Notes: generated from the letters alone by a model not told the origin. Shown: positions 1 to 5,767, counted from the stretch's first letter. The stretch: DNA of 7,519 bases from Gordonia sp. (in: high G+C Gram-positive bacteria) (GCA_030152405.1 JASLJL010000316.1:1-7519), one strand, 5' to 3'. Program-made: numbers and translations.

Positions 1-203
1 ATCAGTCCGCCGGTCGCGGAGACGACACACACGGCGGCGAGCGTCGCCGCCACGTCACGCCACCGCGGCACTCCGAACGCGGCCGCCGCCACCCCGACCG
101 TCGACGCGACGAGCACACCGGTGACGGGTGCCGGAGCGATCAACGCGACCGCCGTCATCGTCCAGCATCCGGCCGCGGGCGCCACCAGCCGCAGATCCGC
201 CAT
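1..203 (-). CDS. comEC: ComEC-type DNA uptake channel protein, N-terminal fragment (runs off left edge)
   Basis: Only the first 67 codons are in the window. The ATG is at 203-201 and shares one base with the comEA stop (TGATG), so the two are very likely translated together. The reading begins MADLRLVAPAAGCWTM and continues as an alanine- and valine-rich hydrophobic stretch. This is how mycobacterial ComEC-family proteins begin: a short Asp-Leu-Arg-Leu segment followed by the first membrane helices. The family forms the inner-membrane channel that takes up single-stranded DNA, with a competence domain and a metallo-beta-lactamase-like domain further along, neither visible here. The call rests on the N-terminal resemblance together with the position directly after comEA. 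Whether such a channel gives real competence in this group of bacteria is not settled. Confidence 0.8.
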   Translation of the reverse strand, partial: MADLRLVAPAAGCWTMTAVALIAPAPVTGVLVASTVGVAAAAFGVPRWRDVAATLAAVCVVSATGGL

Positions 204-1138
204 CAGACCGTGACGAGCGGCCGGAGCTTCGCCAGCCGACTCGGCCCGATGCCGTCGACCTCGGCCAGCTGGTCGACCGAGCCGAATCGGCCGTGCGCGT
301 CCCGCCAGGCGATGATCGCCTGGGCTGTCACCGGGCCGACGCCCGGCAACTCGTCGAGTTGCGCCTGCGTCGCCGTGTTGAGGTTCACCAGTTGTCCGCC
401 GCCGATCGGTGTCGAGCCGCCCGAGTCCGTCGGCTGCCGTCCACCCGATTCGACCACCGCGCTGCGCACCTGCCCGCCCCCGGTCCGTCCGACGAGGATC
501 TGGTCACCGTCGTGCACGACCTGCGCGAGATTCAACGACAGCAGATCGGCGCCCTGCCCGGCCCCGCCTACCCGATCGAGAGCGTCCGCGACTCGCGACC
601 CGGCCGGGAGCCGCACCAGGCCGGGCCGCGCGACGAGTCCCACCACGCTGACCACCACCTCGGCCTGCGCGGACGGCGCGGGCGAATCGGTCACCCTCGC
701 CGAGGTCACGGCCGACGAGTCTGCGGGCTGCTCGAACGCGACCAGCGGCGCCGTCGGCTCGTTCTGCCTCAACAACGAGTAACCGGCGAACGCACACCCC
801 ACAAGGCCCACCAGCACCAGACCGATCGCGGCCCGCGGGAGCATCGTCCACCGGCGGCGAGGAGGCTCCCAGTCGTCGTCATCGCCGCCGTCGTCGCCGT
901 CCCGGGGACCGTCGAGATCGTCGTCGAGGCATTCGAACGACGCCGACTCCCGTTCTCTCCACCGACGTCTTCCCTGGTCGGAGTCGAGCCAGTCGGGCAT
1001 CGCCGTGGCTCCCCAGCGGTCGACCGGGTCGGGCGCCGCGTCGTCAGCCGGCGTCGGCCTCTCCGGCGCCCGCATCAATCGCGACAGTCGATCCGATCCG
1101 GTCTCGCGGTTTCTGCCCGCTCGCAGGTCCATTCCCAT
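203..1138 (-). CDS. comEA: ComEA-type membrane-anchored DNA-binding protein (SLBB + helix-hairpin-helix)
   Basis: 311 residues. Residues 1-100 form a polar, presumably cytoplasmic tail with a strongly acidic patch at about 71-89 (many Asp), followed by a basic stretch. One membrane helix lies at about 102-123. An SLBB-like domain lies at about 160-217 (VVVSVVGLVARPG through GDQILVG). After a Gly/Ser-rich linker, a pair of helix-hairpin-helix motifs occupies about 249-310, with LPGVGPVTAQAI at 264-275 and VDGIGPSRLAKL at 294-305. The family binds double-stranded DNA outside the cell membrane and passes it to ComEC, which is encoded next. The start is ATG at 1138. A second in-frame ATG lies two codons in, and neither has a clear Shine-Dalgarno sequence. 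The gene is 128 bases downstream of degV. The long acidic N-terminal tail is not part of the minimal ComEA fold; its role is unknown. Confidence 0.93.
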   Translation of the reverse strand: MGMDLRAGRNRETGSDRLSRLMRAPERPTPADDAAPDPVDRWGATAMPDWLDSDQGRRRWRERESASFECLDDDLDGPRDGDDGGDDDDWEPPRRRWTMLPRAAIGLVLVGLVGCAFAGYSLLRQNEPTAPLVAFEQPADSSAVTSARVTDSPAPSAQAEVVVSVVGLVARPGLVRLPAGSRVADALDRVGGAGQGADLLSLNLAQVVHDGDQILVGRTGGGQVRSAVVESGGRQPTDSGGSTPIGGGQLVNLNTATQAQLDELPGVGPVTAQAIIAWRDAHGRFGSVDQLAEVDGIGPSRLAKLRPLVTV

Positions 1139-1140
1139 GA

Positions 1141-1157
1141 CCGGACCGTAAGTCCGG
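1141..1157 (-). repeat. short hairpin just upstream of the comEA start
   Basis: CCGGAC (1141-1146) and GTCCGG (1152-1157) form a perfect 6-bp stem with a 5-base loop. The stem ends 2 bases before the comEA ATG at 1138, in the place where a ribosome binding site would be. It could limit comEA translation, but no T-run follows it, so it is not an intrinsic terminator. Confidence 0.4.
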
Positions 1158-1185
1158 GATCAGGCGGTCGGTCCGCGTCTGATCT

Positions 1186-1234
1186 GCCTGTGGACGGATC
1201 CGCCCGGATTCAGCGGTTGTGCACAGGCGTCCAC
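1186..1234 (-). repeat. overlapping inverted repeats with mutually exclusive stems
   Basis: On the + strand GCCTGTG (1186-1192) pairs with CACAGGC (1222-1228), and GTGGACG (1190-1196) pairs with CGTCCAC (1228-1234). Each stem is a perfect 7 bp, but they share bases 1190-1192 and 1228, so only one can form at a time. A small ATCC/GGAT pair (1198-1201 and 1206-1209) lies inside the loop. In the degV-comEA transcript this could act as a two-state leader, but it could also arise by chance in GC-rich DNA. Confidence 0.4.
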
Positions 1235-1266
1235 GCCGGCTCGGCGGGCGGCGTCGTGCGGGCGGA

Positions 1267-2124
1267 TCAGGCGTCGAGGGGCGCGAGGCCGTGACCGAGC
1301 GCGACCCCGACCGCGCCCGGACCGACATGCGTGCCGAGGACCTGGCCGAGGTCGACGGTGATCGTCGACGGGACGTCGTCGAGGCGGCTGACGACGGTGT
1401 CGAGGACCTCGGACGCCAGGTCGGGGTTCTGACAGTGCTGGACACCGACGGTGACCGGTTCCCCGGCGGCGAGTTCCACCACGGTGTCGATCATCTTGCC
1501 GATCGCCTTGGTCATCGTGCGATGGCGTTCGCGAAGTGCCAGAACACCGTCGGCCATGTGCAGGATCGGCTTGATCGACAACGCCGAGCCGAGGATGTGT
1601 CCGGTGGCGCTGAGTCGACCGCTGTGGCGCAGGTTGTCGAGGTTCTGCACGCACAGGAGCGACTCGGCCGTCGCCCCGGCACGGACGGCCGCTTCGTACA
1701 CCGAGTCGCGATCGGCCCCGGATTCGGCGGCCTGGACCGCGGCCATCGTGGTGAGCCCGAGGGAGATGCCGACCGACCGCGAGTCGACCACGCGGATCGC
1801 GCCGTCCAGGGCGTCGGAGGCGAGACGAGCGGCGCTCCACGTGCCCGACAGCCTGCGCGACATGTGCACGGCCACCACGCCGTCGCCGTCGCTGAGGTCG
1901 AGGGCCTTCTCGTACGCTCGGCGGAGATCTGCGAGGCTCGCGCCCGACGTCGTGACGTTCGGCGTCTTCACGACGTCGATCGGGATGTCGTCGACGCCTT
2001 CGAGGTACTCGGTCCCGTCGTCGAGGGTCACATGCAGTGGGACCTGCAGGATCCCGTGTTCACTCATCAGTGACGCGGGCAACCGCGACGATGAATCGGT
2101 GACGACGACTACGGGCACCCCCAT
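1267..2124 (-). CDS. degV: DegV family fatty-acid-binding protein
   Basis: 285 residues, the usual length of the family. The N-terminal strand followed by TDSSS (9-13) is the DegV hallmark. Further family motifs are TTSGAS (58-63, in place of the more common TSQPS/T), LSGTWSAA (92-99), VVDSRSVG (112-119), a SGRLSA turn (168-173) and LSIKPIL (182-188). DegV proteins bind a long-chain fatty acid between two domains; in Gram-positive bacteria such FakB proteins present it to the kinase FakA. No FakA is visible here, so the partner is unknown. In M. tuberculosis degV lies close to octT and gpgP; here the regulator and monooxygenase genes separate them. The start is uncertain: ATG at 2124 has no Shine-Dalgarno, while GTG at 2118 (codon 3) would give the family-like start MPVVVVTDSSS and lies 6 bases after a TAACCT hexamer, as in leaderless transcripts. 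Confidence 0.93.
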   Translation of the reverse strand: MGVPVVVVTDSSSRLPASLMSEHGILQVPLHVTLDDGTEYLEGVDDIPIDVVKTPNVTTSGASLADLRRAYEKALDLSDGDGVVAVHMSRRLSGTWSAARLASDALDGAIRVVDSRSVGISLGLTTMAAVQAAESGADRDSVYEAAVRAGATAESLLCVQNLDNLRHSGRLSATGHILGSALSIKPILHMADGVLALRERHRTMTKAIGKMIDTVVELAAGEPVTVGVQHCQNPDLASEVLDTVVSRLDDVPSTITVDLGQVLGTHVGPGAVGVALGHGLAPLDA

Positions 2125-2130
2125 AGGTTA
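2125..2130 (-). promoter_or_regulatory. possible -10 box of a leaderless degV promoter
   Basis: On the leftward strand TAACCT fits the actinobacterial -10 pattern TANNNT. It is followed by exactly 6 bases and then GTG at 2118, so transcription could start on the first base of the degV codon. A weak -35 match (GTGACC, 2155-2150, at 19-base spacing) overlaps the end of the regulator gene. The pattern is short and could be chance. Confidence 0.3.
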
Positions 2131-2151
2131 GCGGGTGCGGGTAGACCCCGG

Positions 2152-3021
2152 TCACACCAGGCGTGCCTCGATCCCGTCGATGAATGTGCGCAACCCGGAC
2201 TCCAGCAGTACCTCGACGTCGTACGGGTACCCGAGGTCCATGATCCGCGCCATGTTCGGGTATCGAGCGGCGGGCGCGAGCGCGCGGAGCTCGGCGACTC
2301 TGGTGTCCATCCACTCGTCGTTCGTCAGCCCGGTCTCGGCGCGGTCGGCGAGCTCGGGCTCGAGGGTCTCCCCGAAACCTCGCACGAGGGTGACGAGCCC
2401 GAGGTAGTCGGTGAACGCCTGCCGCGGTTCGACTCCCGCGGCGTGGAGACTGCCCATCATCCGGTCGGCGAGCGGCATCGCATTCGGCATCGACGCCGGC
2501 CGAGTCATCGACAATGCTCCGGCGAACCACGGGTGCGCGGTCATCGCACGCCACATCGCGACGCATGCGCCGTGCAGGTCCGTGCGCCACTCCCCCGACT
2601 CGGGAGGGAGCGGGACGTCGGCCATCACCCGATCGAGCATCGCGATCTCGAGCTGCTCGCGGCTGGGCACATATCGGTAGACGGCCATCGTGGGGATCTC
2701 GAGCGCCGATGCGAGACGGCGCATGGAGACCGCGGCGAGTCCCTCGGCGTCGGCGATCCCGACGGCCGCCGCCACGACGCCCTCGCGGGTGAGAACAGGG
2801 CGTCCCGCGTCGTCTCGAGCTCGGACCACACTTCCCCTGCCGGGCGTCGACTCGATGAGGTCGTCGCCCTGGAGCAGCGACAGCACTTTGCTGGCCGTGG
2901 CCATCGCAACGTTGTGGTCGCGCATGATCGCGCGGGTCGACGGGACGGCGTCCCCCGGCCGCAGGCGCCCGTCGACGATGCGCGCGCGGAGGATGTCCGC
3001 GATCCCCTCAGCCCGAGTCAC
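2152..3021 (-). CDS. double DNA-binding regulator: GntR-type winged helix fused to a TetR-type repressor
   Basis: 289 residues with two different DNA-binding modules. Residues 1-68 read as a GntR winged helix: LRPGDAVPSTRAIMRD (20-35), a recognition helix around 36-50 (NVAMATASKVLSLL), then the wing DLIESTPGRGSVVR. Residues 77-125 read as a TetR N-terminal HTH: LTREGVVAAAVGIADAEGL, then SMRRLASALEIPTMAVYRYV (99-118). Residues about 145-289 look like the TetR_C_1 ligand-binding domain, ending GLRTFIDGIEARL, as in tetracycline-repressor relatives. The gene starts with GTG at 3021, supported by GGAG seven bases upstream and an in-frame stop shortly above. It is divergent from the FAD monooxygenase, so it most likely represses that gene until a ligand, perhaps the enzyme's substrate, is bound; this is inference. 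GntR-TetR fusions are known from actinobacterial annotation, but their function is poorly described. degV begins 27 bases downstream. Confidence 0.9.
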   Translation of the reverse strand: MTRAEGIADILRARIVDGRLRPGDAVPSTRAIMRDHNVAMATASKVLSLLQGDDLIESTPGRGSVVRARDDAGRPVLTREGVVAAAVGIADAEGLAAVSMRRLASALEIPTMAVYRYVPSREQLEIAMLDRVMADVPLPPESGEWRTDLHGACVAMWRAMTAHPWFAGALSMTRPASMPNAMPLADRMMGSLHAAGVEPRQAFTDYLGLVTLVRGFGETLEPELADRAETGLTNDEWMDTRVAELRALAPAARYPNMARIMDLGYPYDVEVLLESGLRTFIDGIEARLV

Positions 3022-3028
3022 CGACTCG

Positions 3029-3032
3029 CTCC
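3029..3032 (-). promoter_or_regulatory. ribosome binding site of the regulator gene
   Basis: GGAG on the leftward strand, 7 bases before the GTG at 3021. It decides this non-ATG start; a TAG in the same frame at 3048-3046 rules out a longer protein. Confidence 0.6.
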
Positions 3033-3039
3033 ACGCCCG

Positions 3040-3055
3040 AGCGCACTAGTGCACT
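3040..3055. promoter_or_regulatory. 16-bp palindrome, candidate operator on the regulator side
   Basis: AGCGCACTAGTGCACT is symmetric at seven of eight base pairs, with a perfect 10-bp core GCACTAGTGC at 3043-3052. It lies in the divergent gap, 18 bases upstream of the regulator's GTG, where an autorepressor would bind. TetR-family operators are typically palindromes of this kind. Confidence 0.55.
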
Positions 3056-3097
3056 TTTGCTGAATCACCATGTGAACACCGTATCGCAGAGCACTTG

Positions 3098-3108
3098 GTA
3101 CGGCGTAC
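3098..3108. promoter_or_regulatory. 11-bp palindrome, candidate operator on the monooxygenase promoter
   Basis: GTACG (3098-3102) and CGTAC (3104-3108) are perfect inverted arms around one central base. The site overlaps the proposed -10 box, so a bound repressor would block transcription. Its sequence is unlike the palindrome at 3040-3055; its GT...AC pattern resembles GntR-type sites. Confidence 0.4.
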
Positions 3109-3111
3109 GTT
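3106..3111 (+). promoter_or_regulatory. likely -10 box of a leaderless monooxygenase promoter
   Basis: TACGTT fits TANNNT and is followed by 6 bases and the ATG at 3118. No Shine-Dalgarno sequence precedes that ATG, which agrees with a transcript starting on the first codon base. No good -35 box is seen at 17-19 bases upstream, as is common in actinobacteria. Confidence 0.45.
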
Positions 3112-3117
3112 CGCACT

Positions 3118-4326
3118 ATGAACACTCACACCTCGACAACTCTGGACATCCTCGTCAGCGGCGCTTCGATCGCCGGGCCCGCCGTCGCCCTCCTACTTGC
3201 GCGTCAAGGTCATTCGGTGACCGTGGTCGAACGGGCTCCGTCACTGCGGACCGGCGGACAGACCGTCGACCTGCGCGGTGCAGGCCGGACCGTGATCGAT
3301 CGCCTCGGCCTGCGCGACGCCACCGACGCACGACTGCTCGACCAGCGCGGGATCGCCGCCGTCGACTCCAGCGGTCGTCGCTGCAGCGAGCTGTCCGTGG
3401 ACGCCTTCGACGGCAACGGCATCGTCTCGACCCACGAAATCCTCCGCGGCGACCTCGCCGACGCCCTCGTCGAGGCCGTCCCGACGTCGGTCGACTACAT
3501 CTGGGACGACACCGTCACCCGCATCGACCGCCACGACGACCACGTGAGGGTCTCCTTCGAGAAGTCGGCCGACCGCCGGTTCCACCTCGTCGTGGGCGCC
3601 GACGGGCTCAACTCCGCGGTCCGACGATCCGCTTTCGGTCCGGATCGTGACTTCCTGGAGCCGATCGGCCTGCGATACGCCTGGTTCACCGCGACGATCG
3701 ATCGGCCGCTCGACGGTTGGTACCTCCTGCACAGCGAGGTCGGCGGACGCGTCGTGTCCTGCCGCCCGTCGCGAGCCGACGGCACGGTGAAGGCTTCGCT
3801 CGCCGTTCGTGGCAGCGACCCGACACCGCTGCGCGACCGCGCCGACCAGTGGGACATGCTCGCGGCCGAATTCGCCGACGTCGGTTGGGTCGCCCCGCAA
3901 CTGCTCGACCAGATGCGCACGGCCCCCGACTGGGCGTACGCCGACCTCGCGCGGGTACGCATGGACACCTTCGCGCGCGGACGCGTCGCATTGATCGGCG
4001 ACGCGGGCTATTGCCCGACGCCGCTCACCGGACTGGGCACCACGCTCGCCTTGGTCGGCGCATACGTGCTGGCCGGCGAGATCGGGAGATCGGACGACCT
4101 CGACGCCGCGCTCTCCTCGTACGAGCGGGTGATGCGCCCGTTCATCGCGAAAGCGCAGCAACTGCCGCCGGGCGGTGCGGCGGGATACGCGCCGTCGAAT
4201 CGCTTCGCGGTCGCTCTCGGCCGCCGGACGTACGGGGCGATGAACAGATGGCCGCTGCGAAATCTGCTGGCCTCACAGTTCGCGAAGGCCGACGGAATCG
4301 ATCTGCCCGACTACTCGCTCGGGTGA
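3118..4326 (+). CDS. Tet(X)-like class A FAD-dependent monooxygenase
   Basis: 402 residues, the size of single-domain class A flavoprotein hydroxylases. The Rossmann dinucleotide-binding start is a variant, VSGASIAGP (13-21), with the acidic end of the second strand at E38-R39. ILRGDLADAL (108-117) is the conserved arginine segment. The DG motif is VGADGLNSAVR (159-169) and the GD motif GRVALIGDAG (288-297), followed by YCPTPLTGLGTTLA in place of the classic PPxxGQG stretch. This variant is common in actinobacterial family members. Such enzymes use NAD(P)H and O2 to hydroxylate small, often aromatic or polyketide molecules; substrates include tetracyclines for Tet(X). It lacks the C-terminal thioredoxin-like domain of rifampicin monooxygenases. 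The substrate cannot be read from the sequence. It is the only rightward gene, divergent from the double-HTH regulator, and its last 16 bases overlap the end of octT. Confidence 0.92.
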   Translation: MNTHTSTTLDILVSGASIAGPAVALLLARQGHSVTVVERAPSLRTGGQTVDLRGAGRTVIDRLGLRDATDARLLDQRGIAAVDSSGRRCSELSVDAFDGNGIVSTHEILRGDLADALVEAVPTSVDYIWDDTVTRIDRHDDHVRVSFEKSADRRFHLVVGADGLNSAVRRSAFGPDRDFLEPIGLRYAWFTATIDRPLDGWYLLHSEVGGRVVSCRPSRADGTVKASLAVRGSDPTPLRDRADQWDMLAAEFADVGWVAPQLLDQMRTAPDWAYADLARVRMDTFARGRVALIGDAGYCPTPLTGLGTTLALVGAYVLAGEIGRSDDLDAALSSYERVMRPFIAKAQQLPPGGAAGYAPSNRFAVALGRRTYGAMNRWPLRNLLASQFAKADGIDLPDYSLG

Positions 4327-5033
4327 AGCGCACGTTCGATGATCGGGGCGACGGCGTCGGCGATCTTCGCGTGCGCGTCGATGCTCCAGTGGATGCCGTC
4401 GGGATTCATGACGAAGTCCGGGTCGTCGTACGCCGCGGACGTCACGTCGTAGAAGCCCGTCGCGGTTGGGATGCCGTACTCGTCCGCCCACCGGCTGACG
4501 GCCGCCGTCAGCGGGACGCGGCCCGGGTGCGCGTGACCGTAATACGGACTGTCGTGCGTCGACGGAAGGCAGACGACGATCGGCAGATCGGGCCGCAGCT
4601 GCGTGATCGCGTCGCGGATCTTCTCGAAGTAGTCGACGGTCACGCGGACCGGGAGCGCCATCGGCCAGCCCAGCGGCGAGAGGCGGGGCTGCAGCCAGGA
4701 GTAGCCGTCGCGCACGACCTGGCGCAGGCCGGCCGGACGCAGGTATCGGATCTGTTCGCGCAGCGCCGTCGGCACCGGCGACGGCAATGAGTCCATGCCG
4801 CCGAAGGCGAGGACGAGGACGTCGGCCGTCGGCACCGCAGCCCAGATGCGTGGATCCTGGGTGATCGCCCACCACACGTCGCGACTCGTCCAACCGATGC
4901 GGGCGAACAACTCCACCGGCATGTCGAGTCGCTCGCCGACGCGGTTCGGCCAGATCCGCGGATCGTCGGCGGGCAGGCCGCCTGTCTCGTCGTAATACGA
5001 CAACGAGTCGCCGAGCACCATGATCGAACCCAC
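4311..5033 (-). CDS. octT: SGNH/GDSL-fold protein, likely diglucosylglycerate octanoyltransferase OctT
   Basis: 240 residues from a GTG at 5033. SGNH blocks are visible: LGDSLSYY (7-14) with nucleophile S10; RIGWTSRDVWW (45-55) with the block II glycine G46; GGMDSLP (78-84) in the block III place; and PDGIHWS (211-217) with the D212/H215 pair. The WTSRDVWW, GGMDSLPSP and YSWLQPRLSP segments match mycobacterial Rv2418c as I recall it. That enzyme transfers octanoyl from octanoyl-CoA to diglucosylglycerate, an early step of methylglucose lipopolysaccharide synthesis. Its position directly after gpgP supports the call. The start is uncertain: the GTG has a weak GGGA five bases before it, while ATG at 5021 (four residues shorter) has GGG seven bases before it; longer readings would run into gpgP. 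It converges on the monooxygenase with a 16-base overlap, leaving no room for a separate terminator. Confidence 0.82.
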   Translation of the reverse strand: MGSIMVLGDSLSYYDETGGLPADDPRIWPNRVGERLDMPVELFARIGWTSRDVWWAITQDPRIWAAVPTADVLVLAFGGMDSLPSPVPTALREQIRYLRPAGLRQVVRDGYSWLQPRLSPLGWPMALPVRVTVDYFEKIRDAITQLRPDLPIVVCLPSTHDSPYYGHAHPGRVPLTAAVSRWADEYGIPTATGFYDVTSAAYDDPDFVMNPDGIHWSIDAHAKIADAVAPIIERALHPSE

Positions 5034-5050
5034 GGGCGTCCCAGACCTTT

Positions 5051-5767
5051 CTATTGAACGCCGAGATCGGCGGATTCGGCGGTCGCATTCCACACGTCCA
5101 GACGCCAGACCGGCGCGTCGTCCGGCGTGGCGGAATGTCCCGACAATTGAACCCAGCTGGTGTTGGCGAGTCCGCCGAACACCGGCCAGTTGGCGACCGG
5201 GAGCCCGAGAAGCCCCGCCGTGAGGGCGGCGATGCAGCCGCCGTGCGCCACCAGCACCACCGGGGCGTCGGGAACGTCGCCGCGGCCCCAGTCGTCGAGA
5301 CCGGCCACGAGTTCGGAGACCACCGGCAGCATGCGCTCGGCCACCTCCACCCGCGATTCGCCCTTCGGCGGCGCCCACGTGGAGTCGTCGCGCCACGAGC
5401 GACGCGCACCGGGCATCACATCGTCCACCTCGTGGTGCGTCATCCCCTGCCAGTCGCCGAGATGCGTCTCGCGGAGTCTGGCGTCGGTGGTGACGTCCTG
5501 CCCCGTGATCGCGCCGATCGCCAGCGCCGTCTCGTGCGCCCGGCGCAGGTCGGACGACAGGATCACCAGCGGTGAGCGTGTCGCGATCGCACGCCCGGCC
5601 ACGCGGGCCTGTTCCACGCCGACGTCGGACAGATCGGTGTCGAGTTGGCCCTGCATCCGCTGGGAGGCGTTGTAGAGCGTCTGCCCGTGACGGAGCAGGA
5701 TCAGCCGGCGGACGACCGGGGTCAGCCGCTCGACGCTGGAGTCGCCCGGATCGGGTTCGCCCCTCAT
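5051..5767 (-). CDS. gpgP: Glucosyl-3-phosphoglycerate phosphatase (histidine phosphatase family)
   Basis: 238 residues. The histidine phosphatase signature LRHGQT is at 25-30, with the nucleophile H27 and phosphate-binding R26. SSDLRRAHET (71-80) carries the second arginine. RETHLGDWQG (99-108) carries the likely acid E100, and VAHGG (173-177) has the second histidine H175. RMQGQLDTDLS (37-47), GESRV (136-140), PVANWP (190-195) and WRLDVWNA (221-228) match mycobacterial Rv2419c closely from memory. That enzyme removes phosphate from glucosyl-3-phosphoglycerate to give glucosylglycerate, the head group for methylglucose lipopolysaccharide. The family also contains phosphoglycerate mutase-like members, but the context with octT favours GpgP. 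The ATG at 5767 overlaps the rsfS stop by four bases (ATGA), which points to coupled translation. The protein has roughly 16 more residues before RHG than the mycobacterial one. A longer in-frame ATG at 5863 lies inside rsfS and is unlikely. Confidence 0.88.
   Translation of the reverse strand: MRGEPDPGDSSVERLTPVVRRLILLRHGQTLYNASQRMQGQLDTDLSDVGVEQARVAGRAIATRSPLVILSSDLRRAHETALAIGAITGQDVTTDARLRETHLGDWQGMTHHEVDDVMPGARRSWRDDSTWAPPKGESRVEVAERMLPVVSELVAGLDDWGRGDVPDAPVVLVAHGGCIAALTAGLLGLPVANWPVFGGLANTSWVQLSGHSATPDDAPVWRLDVWNATAESADLGVQ

Larger units (their letters stand above)
1139..1266. other. 128-base gap between degV and comEA, no gene
   Basis: No credible reading frame of its own is seen. In M. 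tuberculosis, as I recall, the aminoglycoside acetyltransferase gene eis occupies this place. Here the gap holds two groups of inverted repeats, listed separately. There is no T-run that would mark a classical intrinsic terminator on the leftward strand, and no clear promoter for comEA. Confidence 0.7.
3043..3117 (+). repeat. repeated GCACT motif in the divergent intergenic region
   Basis: GCACT occurs at 3043-3047, 3051-3055, 3091-3095 and 3113-3117, and inverted (AGTGC) at 3048-3052. The longer form CGCACTA is found at 3042-3048 and again at 3112-3118, exactly 70 bases apart. By chance a given 5-mer would be expected about 0.2 times in a gap of this size on both strands. These are likely half-sites of the neighbouring regulator. 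Confidence 0.5.

Noticed and set aside
1217..1225. TTGTGCACA, resembling a DnaA box
   Set aside because: A single 9-base match with only one weak neighbour (GTCCACA on the other strand at 1195-1189) and no AT-rich region; it is better explained as part of the inverted repeats. Not evidence for an origin.
128..1294. 388-codon open frame on the + strand
   Set aside because: It lies antisense to comEA, is made of Arg/Pro/Asp-rich low-complexity residues typical of shadow frames in GC-rich DNA, and shows no domain.
1219..2073. 284-codon open frame on the + strand
   Set aside because: Antisense to degV, whose family motifs are clear on the other strand; the Arg/Asp/Gly-rich composition is that of a shadow frame.
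4327..4400. Terminator for the monooxygenase inside octT
   Set aside because: Only 4-bp stems such as CGAC/GTCG are seen, and no T-run follows.
3717..4790. 357-codon + strand frame overlapping the monooxygenase
   Set aside because: Out of frame with the recognised FAD motifs and Arg-rich throughout; its second half is antisense to octT.
5034..5396. Longer N-terminus of OctT reading back into gpgP
   Set aside because: The added residues are Arg/Gly-rich shadow sequence of gpgP; the SGNH fold begins right after the GTG at 5033.
4273..5409. 378-codon open frame on the - strand across octT and gpgP
   Set aside because: It is a different frame from both real genes, is Arg-rich without any motif, and overlaps octT and gpgP fully.
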